Positions 34,691-48,369 of a stretch of 64,000 nt of DNA are shown piece after piece. Within the stretch, counting starts at the first letter, position 1. The number at the start of each line of letters is the position of its first letter. A program made the position numbers and the translations under genes. Location of the stretch: assembly GCA_963383645.1 (NCBI GenBank), contig OY726561.1, positions 141,133,441 through 141,197,440 on the forward strand, read 5' to 3'. The notes under the pieces were generated by a model that made no database searches, was not told the DNA's origin, and saw nothing but the letters and a program-made list of their open reading frames with translations. This stretch comes from Muscardinus avellanarius (lineage: Eukaryota; Chordata; Mammalia; Rodentia; Gliridae).

Positions 34691-35172
34691 CAAGTGTCTA
34701 TTTTATTACCTTTAACTTTAACTTGCTGAGAGAAGACTGATTGGCTGACAGATCTTTGTGCTTACTTATGACTATAAAAAGCATACCTGATTCATTTTCT
34801 GACCTTAATGTACAAGTTCCATAGAAATAGGTATGTTCCTTATACTTTTTAGACAGTTCAGAAGGATGAGTGGGGGATTTAAAGTAGTAACATTAAAATT
34901 TCATTATCTTCTCCATTTTCTTTAGCCGTTTGGTAGTCTGTTCCCCAAAAATGTATCTGTGACAAAAGCTAGTCAGGTAGTTAAAGGAGAAACAATGTAC
35001 AGAAAAGAAAGACCTGATGAATAACACCAATCTTAGAACTCACTCTTCCCGTCTATCTCAGAAAAGCTGATTAAGTGGTGCTGACCTGTAAGGCCCAGCT
35101 TTCATAATGATTATAAGAAATATTTGTTTAGGTAAAGATGATGAGCAGCCCTACCTTTAAAATGATCTAGAA
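34691..35172. other. Intron, AT-rich unique sequence
   Basis: About 480 bp without a recognised repeat or coding exon. Confidence 0.6.
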
Positions 35173-36115
35173 AAGCTGGGCATGGTGGTACACATCTGTA
35201 ATGCCAGCACTTGAGAGGGTGAAACAGGGAGATCAGAGGTTCGAGGACAGCCTCAACAACTTAGCAAGACTCTCAACAACCTACCAAGGCCCTATTTCAA
35301 AGTTAAAAATAAAATAGGGCGGGGTATAGCTCAGAGGTAGAATACCCCTGGGTTCAATCCCCAGTAAAACACACACACACCTAGAAAAACTCAACATGAG
35401 ATAGTTCAGCTGAATCTCCTACTAAGAGACTTGTGGTTGACTTTGAAAAGGCCAGCATATACAAGTCAACTATAAAATGTAAACGGAGGACTAGAACGTT
35501 AAGACATAGGCAGGTGGGGACGGGGTTTTTTATTCGAGATACCATTGAGGGAGGAAAAAAAAAAACCAAAACTTTTTTTCTCTACATAAGTAGCAGAGCT
35601 AGGCATGGCAACAGAGCCTATATATACTTCCAGTACCACAAACAAACAAACAAACAAACAAACAAACAAGCCGGGCGTGGTGGCGCAGGCTTGTAATCCC
35701 CGCGCTTGGGAGGCGGAGACAGGAGGATCGCGCTGGCTTAAGAGACCCTGTTTCCACATAAAAAGTAAAAAAATAGGTCTGGGAGTGTAGCCCGTGGGAG
35801 TGTATCCCAGAGGTAGAAGGGCTTTCAGGAACCCCAGTACCACCAAAAAAACAAAAACAAAAACAAAAACAAGGAATACTATTTCTGTGGGGGAAAAAAA
35901 CATGACTATAAAAAGTACTCTTTTTTTTTGGGGTGGTACTGGGGTTCCTGAAAGCCCTTCTACCCCCGGGCTACACTCCCAGACCTATTTTTATATTTTT
36001 ATTTGGAAACAGGGTCTCCTAAGCCAGTGTGCGCGGCTGGCTTCGAACCTGCGCGATCCTCCTGTCTCCGCCTCCCAAGCGCAGGGATTATAAGCGTGCC
36101 CACCACGCCCGGCAA
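35173..36115. mobile_element. SINE block
   Basis: Plus SINE 35173-35385. Unique 35386-35590. Short plus piece with a CAAA run 35600-35670. Plus short-form SINE 35671-35870. Minus short-form SINE 35930-36115. Confidence 0.85.
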
Positions 36116-36605
36116 GTACATAATTATTAATAGGAGTCAAAGTGGACTTAGATCTATAGATCTTGTTTTACTAATATCATTTCACAGGTAATACCGCTTT
36201 TTAGAAGAAAAATAAAATACTGTCAAGTTAAGAGATTTTAGGGAAAAACTAAACAGAATTGATTCACGCCTCTGAATTCCTACCTATGGGAACATTACAA
36301 GAAAGGAGGCCTGTCCTTAATTTCCAACAGATACTTTGCACTGCTTAGTAAATATACACCTGGGAGCCGGCCTTATGAAAAAGAGAAAAATGTCTAATGT
36401 ACATATCAAATTGACATCTGGAAAAAGGGTGGATCCACGTGCAATCCCTCGCTCGACATCTTACACGCATTTAAATTCTCTCCCCAACTACGCACCGAAG
36501 GACTTCAGATTCAATGTAAAATGCATCAAACAAGGAATATATGTACTGATTGCGTAAGTTTTTGAAAAACGCATATAATTTTATTTTATTTAGTCCTCTA
36601 TCGGT
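36116..36605. other. Intron, unique sequence
   Basis: About 490 bp without a recognised repeat. A short plus frame at 36336-36557 has no recognised similarity. Confidence 0.55.
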
Positions 36606-37535
36606 ATTTACCTAATGATTTGGTTATGGAATGGAACCCAGGAGGACTTCACTTCTGTGCTATCGCTCTAGTCCTTTTCATTTTTTCAATTGGTACACAG
36701 TCTTGCTACACTGATAAGGCTGTTTTCAAACCAGCAATTCTTCCATCTCAGCCTCCCAAGTACATGACAGGCATGAGTCACCATGCCTCCCTCCCAACTG
36801 GTTATTAAGGTAAAAGAGGTATTTTTTTCAAGGTCCAGATTAATCCCAGGGTCCCTTCATCCTCATGCCAGGTCTCTAGTCAAAGGATAATGTTTGTAGG
36901 CAACTCTCACCTAGCCAATCTACTTCAATTCCAAGGGCAACAACACTACTATACTGACACAAAGAAAGGCAGTGTCCTCGCTCTCAGAGTTTAATCTGAT
37001 AAGAGTCATGACAATACTCACCTCAAGTCAAAAGGGGGACCTGAGGGCTGGGGCTGGACTCAGTGGTAAACTGCCTGCCCATAATGTACAACGCCCCATG
37101 CTTGATCTCCAGCACCACAAAAAGAGGAGAGGAATGAGAGTAGAAATTTTTTAAAGAATCAGTAATAGCCAGGTGCCCTAGTACTTGGGAGGCTGAAACA
37201 GGAGGATCACAGGTTTGAAGCCAGCATCAACTTAGAGGCTCTCAGGAACCTAATGAGACCTTGTTTCCAAGTAAGAAATAAAACTGAGCTGGGGGTATAG
37301 TTTGGAGGTAGAATGCCTCTGGGTTCAAACCCCAGTACCAGCAGGGCATGGTGGCGCATGCTTGTAATCCCAGTACTTGGGAGGTTGAGAAAGAAGATCG
37401 TGCAAGTTCGAAGCCAGCCTCAGCTACTTAGTGTGGCTCTCAGCAACTTAGTGAGATCCTGTTTCTAAATAAAATATAAAATAGGTATGGGAGTGTAGCT
37501 CGGAGGTACAAAGTCCCTGGTTTCCATCCCCAGTA

Positions 37536-37574
<39 letters not shown>

Positions 37575-37905
37575 TAAAAAAAACTCAAACCCCAGTACCA
37601 CAAAAAATAAAGTATGTAATCTCATTCAATTTTTTGACACAGAGACAGACACACAGACACCCTCCCTCACTTCAGAACAACCATAAGGGATGGGAAGAGC
37701 CCAGTGTGGTGCGCACACTTGTAATCCCAGTATGTGGGAGCCGGAGACAGGAGGATCTCAGGTTTGTGGCCAGGCTCAGCAATTTAGCAAGTACCTCAGC
37801 AAATTAGTGAGATCCTGGTTCAAAATAAAAAATAAAAACAGGGCAAGGGGTGTAGCTCAGAGGTATGACACCCCTAAACTCAATCCCCAGTATCACCCCC
37901 CAAAA
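36606..37905. mobile_element. SINEs, ID monomer and (CA)n
   Basis: Degraded minus SINE 36620-36785. Unique 36786-37044. Plus ID monomer 37046-37120 (ggactcagtggtaaactgcc). Plus SINEs 37165-37345, 37346-37536 with a (CA)n tail 37537-37572, and 37700-37905. Confidence 0.8.
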
Positions 37906-38944
37906 AAAAAAACAAGAAAGAGGAAGAAGGGAGGGGTGAGCCCTTGCAGGTCTATCACCCCAGCCCCAAACTCTCCAGCCTGCCAGGAATAACAGGATCA
38001 GCATGGAAAAAGGGTCAGCCTAAAGAGCAGCATCAACAGTGGCGGCCTGCCAGGGAAGAGGCAGTACCCAAACAACTAAATCGTCATGGCGCTGCTCAGG
38101 CGCACCTCGTGGGCCAAGCTCGTGGACCACAGGGCCACGAGCAAAGCAGCAATGATGGTAACTTCTCTGCTGTGGGTTTTCAAGGGTACAATGAAATAAT
38201 GTATTTAAGCATCACTGTGCTTCAATTATGAAGTGTTGTTTCTCAAATAATGTCCCAGTTTTAGCATTTTTGCAGCTGACAGGTATTACGAATCTTCTTA
38301 CAGATTTCCACTGTACACATGTAAAGTGTCTCCTCCCCCCAGAGGTCACAAAGCTATTTCATTTTCACTAAGAAAAATATGACCGATAAACAAGCAAAAG
38401 GAAACACTTCTAAGAGGACCGGGAAGAGTCTACAAAGGCTGTGATGTGCACTGGAAGGTGGTTGCTCAGGGCAACTACCCTGCTACGTATTCTACCGACA
38501 TGTTCTAGGTGAACCAGCATCCAGAATGGGACTAGACAAGTGGCATTCTGTTGAGACTTGACACTTGACCAGCCACCAGACCACAGGGTAAGGTACACAC
38601 AGCTGATATGAAGAGAAGGATTAGAAAGCAACCCCGCATGTCCAGCAGACGGCCTATGCCCAACGAAAGGCACTACATACCAAGCTCCAACTTTGGGGTA
38701 CTCACCCGTGGTTACCATAAAAGCATTGAGTTCTCGGCCCCAGTACCTAGCACAGAACTGTCAAACCCCTCGGAAATTCCCGAGTGACAAGGTTAACAAG
38801 AGTTTGTTTTTTTTAAATTCTATGAGTCTGGGTAGCCCCCCTACTCTGCCGGCTTGATAGCCTGGGATGAGGGGTGGTCACTAAGCAGTCTTGAGCTGGT
38901 CACCTGCGGCCAGTGACTTAGTCAAGCACACCACGATTAGGTTA
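37906..38944. other. Intron, unique sequence
   Basis: About 1 kb. A weak antisense MIR-like piece may lie at 38150-38225. No coding exon recognised. Confidence 0.55.
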
Positions 38945-39520
38945 AGACCACACAGAGATGGTTAGGCGGCGCCCATCTATAATCCCAGTACTTGACAGGA
39001 CTGTTAATTCCAACCAGTCTCACTGTTTCAAAGTGAAACCCTGTTTCAAAGTAAAAAATCAAAGGGGGCAGAGTGAACTGGAGTATAGCTCGAAAACAGT
39101 ACTGCTGGGTTCACCCCCAATTACCACAAAAAAAAAAAAAGAAAACCTCCCCATGGAGGGTTCGGTGAGCACCCACACTGGTTCACACATCCACTGAGAG
39201 GGTGGCACATCTGACTTGATGGAACACAGACACTTACACTCAGGACGCTCAAACCTTACCTTGTGTACCATGTAGCTTAATCTTAAACTGGTACATTTAA
39301 GTGTTTCCCAAGTTCTCTGGTCTGTTCTGGCAAATTATCGAAGAGAAAGATTATGGAAACCCCCACTTTGTAGCCAAGGCAGACAAATACAGATAACCTC
39401 AGGAGGTGGTATTCTGAAACTGGTGTATGAGACAATCTCTTTGCTTATTTTTGGTGCATGGAACCCAGGGCCTTGCACATGCTAGGAAGCACTCCACCAC
39501 TAAGCTTTAACCCCAGGCCC
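38945..39520. mobile_element. Degraded SINE and minus ID monomer
   Basis: Plus SINE remnant 38955-39127. Unique 39130-39445. Minus ID monomer 39447-39520 (ggaacccagggccttgcaca). Confidence 0.75.
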
Positions 39521-39992
39521 AGTAAGGGCAGCTGAAGAACTGAGGCTAACACAGAGTGCCAGACCTGGAAGCCCCAGTGGTGTCAAAACTGGTTAGAGCA
39601 AGGAGGCTTCCGCCATCTCCCTGCTCCTACACCACAGGGGCGCGCGCGCTGGGCGGCTGCCGCTCTTCACTTCTGCAGGTGCTCACAGCGTGGCCTTGCC
39701 AGCCGCCCGGGGCCACTCTCCCTGCCCCACAGTGCGCCAAGCTCAGGACCAGCACCACTGTCCCAGCTGACCTCTCCAAGCTGCCGTCCACACTACAGCC
39801 TGCTCTCAGCTGAGGTTTCCAAGAAATGGCCTGTCTCACCAGATCCGGACAGACACTGTCAAAGAGACTCACTGTCTGATAAAGATGAGTACATTCCGTA
39901 TGAATTCAGAAGCTAAAAAGAAAAAGTATAAATTTTCTAACAATATCGTTTTGTTAAGTATAACAGTAGAAATGACAGAAGGAAAAATTTGA
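39521..39992. other. Intron with a GC-rich patch
   Basis: 39600-39800 is GC-rich with ggggcgcgcgcgctgggcgg at about 39639. No repeat or coding exon recognised. Confidence 0.6.
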
Positions 39993-41300
39993 CCCTCAGG
40001 TTGGGGTGGAGCTCAGTGGTGGAGCACATGCAAGACCCTGAGTTCAACGAACAGCACCAAAAGGAAGAAAAATAGGACAGGCATGATGGTGCCTGCCTGG
40101 AATCCCAGGACTTGGGAGGCTGAGACAGGAAGATCGCAGGTATGAAACAGTCTCAGCAACAGGGAGATTCTCAGAAACCCAGAGACTGTTTCTTTTCTTT
40201 TTTTTTTGCAGTACTGGGGATGGAACTCAGGGATATTCTACCTCTGAGCTATACCCCCAACTCTATTTTTTATTCTTTTATTTTGAAACAGGGTCTCACT
40301 GTAATGCTGGGATTAAACCACGCCCGACTAGTCTTTTTAGTTTTTTATTTTTATTTTTGGTGGTACTGGGGTTCCTGGAAGCCCTTCTACCTCCAGGCTA
40401 TACTCCCAGACCTATTTTTACATTTTTATTTGGAAACAGGTTCTCCTAAGCCAACGCGCGCGGCCTGCTTTGAACCTGCGCGATCCTCCTGTCTCTGCCT
40501 CCCAAGTGCGGGGATTACAAGCGTGCGCCACCACGCCCGGCTTCATCTTTTTAGTTTTTGAAACAGGGTCTCACTGAGTTGCAGAGGGACTCACTAAGTA
40601 GCTGAGGCTGTCCGTGAACCATGATCCTCCAGTCTCTGCCTCCCAGTTGCTGGGATTACAAGCCTGTGCCACCACGCCCGGCTTAGACCCTTTCAAAATA
40701 AAAAATAGAGACTAGGCATGGTGGCTCATGCTTGTAATCCCAGCATTTGGGAGGCGGAAACCAGAGATCATGGTTTGCAGACAGCCTCAGCTACTTAGTG
40801 AGTCCCTCTGCAACTCAGTGAGACCCTATTTCAAATATTAAAAAGACTAGTCGGGCGTGATGGTGCACGCTTGTAATCTCAGTACTTGGGAAGCTGAGAC
40901 AGGAGGATCATGTAGGTTCAAAGCCAGCCTCAGCTACTTAGTGAGGTTCTCAGCAACTTAGTGAGACCCTGTTTCCAAATAAAATATAAAATAGGTCTGG
41001 GAGTATAGCCCAGAGATAGAAAGCTCCTGGGTTCCATCCCCAGTACCACGAAAATAAATAAATAATAAATAAAATAAAAAATAGAGCTGGGTTGCCAGGC
41101 GTGGTGGCGCACGCTTGTAATCCCCGCACTTGGGAGGCAGAGACAGGAGGATCGCGCAGGTTCGAAGCCAGCCACGCACGCTGGCTTAGGAGACCCTGTT
41201 TCCAAACAAAAATGTAAAAGTAGGTCTGGGAGTGTAGCCCGGAGGTAGAAGGGCTTCCAGGAACCCCAGTACCACCAAAAAAAAAAAAAAAAAAAAATAG
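39993..41300. mobile_element. ID monomer and dense SINEs
   Basis: Plus ID monomer 39996-40062. Plus 7SL half 40075-40195, interrupted by a minus SINE 40200-40320. Minus short-form SINE 40340-40545. Minus linker and 7SL half 40555-40685. Plus SINEs 40710-40845, 40850-41050 and 41094-41298 (short form with a long A tail). Confidence 0.82.
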
Positions 41301-41609
41301 AGCTGGGTATGATAGTGCACGACTGTAGTCCTAGTACTGGGAGCCTCCTGTCTCAGGCTCCCAGTCTCGCAGTGCTACTGCAAGAGACCTAGTGTCAGTC
41401 ACTGAATATGCTTACTTCCCAAGAAGAAACATCCTCCCTGGGACAACAGAACCTGCCCATTTGCCATGGGAATGCTGAGAAGGAGAAAGCTATTACACTG
41501 CTTCCTACCAGTACTTCCTACCCATCCTAACTTCCTAACTCTAAGTGATAAAACAATACTAAAGTAAATTTGTAGCATTTCAAATGATTAAAGTTACTTT
41601 GAGCCAGGT
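41301..41609. other. Intron, mostly unique
   Basis: A few SINE-derived bases up to 41400, then unique sequence. Confidence 0.55.
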
Positions 41610-42095
41610 ATGGTGGCACACCCTTGTAATCTCAGTACTTGGGAAGCTGAGACAGGAGGATCACAGGTTCAAGGACAGTCTCAATAACTAGTGAGACCTA
41701 TTTCCAAATAAAATAGGGCTGACTTAACTCAGAGGTAGTTAAATTCCCCAGTACCAAACACACATAGTTACTTTCTGAGCTGAGGGTATAGTTCAGTGGT
41801 AGACCATTTGCTTTGCTTTGCCTGAGTGAGGCCCTGGTTCCATCCCCTATACTACCCAAAACAACAGCAACCAAAAAAGTTGCTTTCCTTTTTTCTTTTA
41901 CTGTTGCAGTGCTAGGAATTGAACCCAGGGGGCTTCTACCTCTGAGCTATATCCATACTAGCCTTATTTTACCTGCAAACAGGGTCTCACTAAATTGCTG
42001 AGGGCTTAGTAAGTTCCAGAAGCTGATCAGAACCTGGAATCCTCCTGTCTTAGCCTCCCAAATACTAGGATCACAGGTATGCACCACCAAGCCCC
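41610..42095. mobile_element. SINE, ID monomer, SINE
   Basis: Plus SINE 41610-41760, plus ID monomer 41780-41862, minus SINE 41893-42095. Confidence 0.82.
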
Positions 42096-42409
42096 ACTAC
42101 TTTCTATTTTTGAAAGACATTGAGAAACATAATTTAATAGTTTGCCCCCTTTTGAAAAAAAAAACACATCACAGCAAGCTTACACACTGTTTAGTATACA
42201 TAAGATTAAGAGCAGTTCTGTCTGCAATTACATGTCACACAACCATGAGAGTGAGAAGACCCACAATCATCCTCAGATCTCCGGAGGAAGTATACTCAGT
42301 CATCAGTACATCCACAAACTTAACCAACCAAAGGTGGTTTAGGGAATAATGACAAGAAAAACAATCCAGATATGTGCAGTGCAAACATATTCTTTTAAAA
42401 ATATTTTTG
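42096..42409. other. Intron, unique sequence
   Basis: About 310 bp without a recognised repeat or coding exon. Confidence 0.6.
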
Positions 42410-42802
42410 AGCCAGACGCGGTGGCACATGTTTGTAATCCCTGGATTGGGGAGGCTGAGACAGAAGGATCGCAGTTTGCGGACAGCCTCAGCTAACTAGT
42501 GAGGCCCTTTGCAACTCAGTGAGATCCTGTTTCAAAATAAAGAATAAAAAATAGGGCTGGGGATGTAGGGAACCCCTGGGTTCCATCCCCAGTACTGCCA
42601 AAAAAAAAAAAAAAAAGAAATAAAAGAAAAATGAATTAAAAAAATAATAGGGCTGGAGGTATAGCTCAGAGGTAGAATGCCCCTGGGTTCCATCCCCAGT
42701 ACCGCCGAAAATATATATACTATAAATATATATGACATATTATTTATATGTGATTAATATTAATTATATAATTATATTGTATATTACTGTAAATATATAT
42801 AC

Positions 42803-42836
<34 letters not shown>

Positions 42837-43040
42837 TTTTAGCTGGGTGCGGTGGTGCACAGTTGTAATCCCAGTACTTGGGAGGCTGAGATAGAAGACT
42901 CACAGGTTCTCTGCCAGCCTCAGCTACCTAGCAAGGCCTTCAACAACTCAGACAGTTTCAAAATACAGAATAAAAAATAGGGCCGGGAGTGTAGCTCAGA
43001 GGTAGAATGCCCCCAGGATCAATCCCCAGTACCACCCCCC
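42410..43040 (+). mobile_element. Plus SINEs around an AT repeat
   Basis: Plus SINE 42413-42615 with an extra ID module 42648-42705. AT-rich or (AT)n 42708-42835. Plus SINE 42842-43040. Confidence 0.85.
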
Positions 43041-43264
43041 AAAAAACATATTTTTTAATCCACATTTAGCAGGTGGAGGGCTAACTGTAAACCATAACAA
43101 ACTACTGACACAGCACTCACATTGTACTGGGTACTGTATGACGTCCATAGGTTGTAAGCAAGAACTGTGCTATTTGAAATACGGCACTAGAGCTCTGCTG
43201 CCTAGAGAGGGTCCTGGACTCAGTCCTCCACAGGTATCAAGGAAGGACTCTATACTCCATGCAC
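43041..43264. other. Intron, unique sequence
   Basis: About 220 bp, possibly with an old MIR trace near 43110-43150. Confidence 0.45.
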
Positions 43265-43279
43265 AGAAGATCAACTGAG

Positions 43280-43491
43280 AAGCCAGGCGTGGTGGCGCAC
43301 GCTTGTAATCCCAGCATTTGGGAGGCTAAGACCAGAGGATTGCGGTTCGGGGACAGCCTCAGCTACTTAGTGAGGCCCTCCGCAACTCAGTGAGACCCGG
43401 TTTCAAAATAAAGAACAAAAAATAGGGCAGGGGGTGTAGCTCGGAGGTCAAATGCCCCTGGGTTCCACCCCCAGACCCACAAAAAAAAAAA
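43280..43491 (+). mobile_element. B1-ID SINE with perfect 15-bp target duplication
   Basis: Complete plus copy flanked by agaagatcaactgag at 43265-43279 and 43492-43506. It belongs to the gcatttgggaggctaagacc / gggcagggggtgtagctcgg subfamily. Confidence 0.95.
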
Positions 43492-43624
43492 AGAAGATCA
43501 ACTGAGGACGCAAGCACCATCCACACTACTCTCTTGTCCCAGCTGTGGAGAACAGAAGCAAAATCAGGTAGAAAGGCATGGGCTCTCACGTACGCATTAG
43601 CTCTGTACACACGTGCGTGTGCAC

Positions 43625-44756
43625 ACATTTGACGAGGAATTAAACCCAGGGCCTTGCACATTCTAGACGAACTCGCTAACACCAAGCTATACCCCCAGTT
43701 TCTTTTTTCTTTCTTTCTTTTTTTTTTTTTTTTACAGTACTGGGAATTCAACCCAAAGGCATTCTACCTCCAAGCTACACCCGCAGCCCTATTTTAATCT
43801 CTACTGTGAAACAGAGTCTAAATTGCAGAGGGCTTCAGAAGTTGCCAGGACTAGCTTTGGACCTATAATCCTCGTTGTGGTAGGCCTTCCCCAACCCTTC
43901 TGTAAATTTTATTTTGAGATAGGGTCCTAAGTAGTTTTAAAGGCTGGCCTTGAACTTTGGTCCTCCTTGCCTGGGTCTCCCAAATAGCTGAGATTACAGG
44001 GAAGAATTACTTTGTCTACTTACAGAAGGTCCACTTGCCTTTTTTTTTTTTTTGCAGGTCTGGGGATGGAACCCAGGGGCATTTGACCTCCAAGCTACAC
44101 TCCCTGCCCTATTTTTTATTCTTAATTTTGAAACAGGGTCTCACTGAGTTGCGGAGGGCCTAAGTAGCTGAGGCTGTCTGCGAACCACGATCCTACGGTC
44201 TCGGCCTCCCAAATGCTGGGATTACAAGCATGCGCCACCTTGTCCAGCTTTTTGTTTTTTTGGTAGTACTGGGGACTGAACCTAAGGGCATTCAATCTGT
44301 GAGATACATCCCCAGTCCTTTTTTATCCTTTTCTGTTTCAAAATAAGGTCTAGCTAGTTTGGTGAAGCTGGCTACAAACCTTTGATCCTCCTGTCTCAGC
44401 CTCCCAAGTACTGGGATTAAAGGTGTGTAGCACTACACTTGGCTTGAGTCACTTTTTGGGGAGAAAGGGGCACTGAGGATTGAACCCAGAGGCTTTCTAC
44501 CTCCGAGCTACACCCTAAGCCTAATTTTATTTCTTATTTAAAAACAGGGTCTTAAGCCAGTTGTGGTGGCCCACGCTTGTAATCCCCGCGCTTGGGAGGC
44601 TGAGACAGGAGGATCGCACAGGTTTGAAGCCAGCCTCAGCTACTTAGTGAGGCTCTCAGCAACTTAGTGAGACCCTGTTTCCAAATAAAATATAAAAAAG
44701 GTCTGGGAGTATAGCCTGGAGGTAGAAAGCCTCTGGGTTCCACCCCTAGTACCACC

Positions 44757-44787
<31 letters not shown>

Positions 44788-45725
44788 AGTTGCTGACAGC
44801 CTCCCTAAATTGTGAAAGTTGTCTTTGAACCTGCAATCCTGTCTCGGCCTCCCAAGTACTGGAATTACAAACATGTTGCCACCACACCCAGCTCTTGAGT
44901 CACTTTTAAACTGCGCAAAAAGTTCTAGAATACCAGGATCAGTGGCACACACCTGTAATCCCAGTACTTGGGAGTCTGAGACAGGAGGACTGCAGGTGCG
45001 AAGCCAGACTCAGCAACTTAGTAGACTCTGTTCCCAAGTAAAAAATAAAATAGGTCTGGGAGTGTAGCCAGAGGTACACAAGGTCTTTGGGTTCCATCCC
45101 CAGCACCAATAAACAAACAAAAATTAAAAAGGGCTAGGGACATGGTGGTGCATGCTTGTAATACCAGTACTTGGGAGACTGAGACAGGAGGACCACAGGT
45201 TCACAGCCAGCTCAGCTACTGCTGAGGCCCTCCACAACTTAATGAGACCTTGTTTCAAAATGAAAAATAAAAAATAGGGTTAGGGTATAGCTGGAAGGTA
45301 GAATGCCTCTGGGTTCAATCTCCAGTACCACAATAATGAGCAAAAGGGGAGGAGGGCTTAAGAGTGTGGCTCAGGGGTAGAATGCCTCTGGGTTCAATCC
45401 CTAGCACCAAAATAAATGAAATCAAAACATTTTCTCCGTGTGTATGGTACCGGGGATTGAACCCAGAGACATTCTACTTCCAAGCTATAACCCCAGCCTG
45501 ACTATATTTCTTATTTGGAAACAGAGTCATGCTGGGTTGCTAGAGCCTTGCTAAATTGCCAAAGTTGGCTTTAAATGTGAGATAACACTGTCTCAGCCTC
45601 TCTAGTACTGTGATTACAGGTGTGCACCACCAGACCCAGCTTTTTTTAAAAAAAGGGTTTTTTTAAAGGGCTGGGGATGCGCAGTGGTAAGTTGCTTCTG
45701 GGTTTAATCCCCAGGACCAAGGAGG
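43625..45725. mobile_element. Dense SINE and ID block
   Basis: Minus ID monomer 43630-43700. Minus SINE pieces 43735-43875 and 43880-44005. Minus SINE 44038-44250 and 44262-44445. A minus SINE split into 44460-44548 and 44786-44893 by a plus SINE (44551-44785). Plus SINEs 44938-45110 and 45140-45335, the latter followed by an extra ID module 45345-45412. Minus SINE 45438-45640. Plus ID module 45668-45722. Confidence 0.8.
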
Positions 45726-45851
45726 TAGGAGGAAAGGAAAGGGAAGAAGAGGGAGAGAAGGGGGAGGGAGCAGATGGGGAGGGGGAGGGAAGGGAGCTAC
45801 CAAACCAGCTTTATTTCAGTTTTTCAACTTCTTATTGGAAACGATTTCCAG

Positions 45852-47660
<1,809 letters not shown>

Positions 47661-47679
47661 AAAAGTGCAATTTAGTAGC

Positions 47680-48300
47680 CTTAAGTTGATTCACAATAAC
47701 ATATAGCCATCACTGCTGTCTGGTTCCATTTTTTAGCATCTCAAAAGCAAAGCCCACATCCATTAAGCTGTCTCCACTCTCTCCTGCCCTGGCAACCACA
47801 GTCTGCCTCTAGCTCTGTGGATAGGCCCACTCTGGATAATCCAGTGGCACACATTTGTAATGCATTTGGGAGTCTGAGACGGGAGGATCGCACAGGTTCG
47901 AAGCCAGCCTCAGCTACTTAGTGAGGCCCTTTGAAACTTAGTGAGAACTGGTTTCAAAATAAAGAAATAAAAATAGGGATAGGGGTATAGCTCAGAGGTA
48001 GAATGCCTCTGGGCTCCATTCCTAGTACCACAAAACAAAAACAAAAACAAAAAAAAAACAGAAGCAGGACATGTGGTCCTTGTGCCTGGTTGCTTTCAGA
48101 ATGCTTTCAAGGCTGTCCAGGTTGTGGCTGGCATCAGCATTTCGTTCCTTCTTATTCTGGTGCAGACAGGTTTCTGAGTCTACTCCCTTTCACTCAGTAA
48201 AATGACCCTGATATTCAACCATGTTGTTATGAACATAAGTAGTTTCTTCATTTTTATTGCTGGGGAGTATTCCCTCCTCTTTAGAATATTCCAGAAATTG
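47680..48300 (-). mobile_element. Old L1 3' region, minus strand, split by a SINE
   Basis: ctgccctggcaaccacagtc (about 47791) and the later run of tttcactcagtaaaatgacc (about 48188) with attgctggggagtattcc (about 48258) match the antisense of an L1M 3' region. A plus B1-ID SINE (47845-48055) interrupts it. Confidence 0.65.
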
Positions 48301-48369
48301 TTAGTTGAGTCACCAGAAGATATTTCAACCCAGATACTTTTTCCAGAAATATGTCCATATAACTCTCCA

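Noticed and set aside
38085..38198. Small frame beginning MALLRRTSWAKLVDH
   Set aside because: It has a good start but is only about 37 codons with no recognised similarity, and its 3' part overlaps a weak antisense MIR match. Probably chance.
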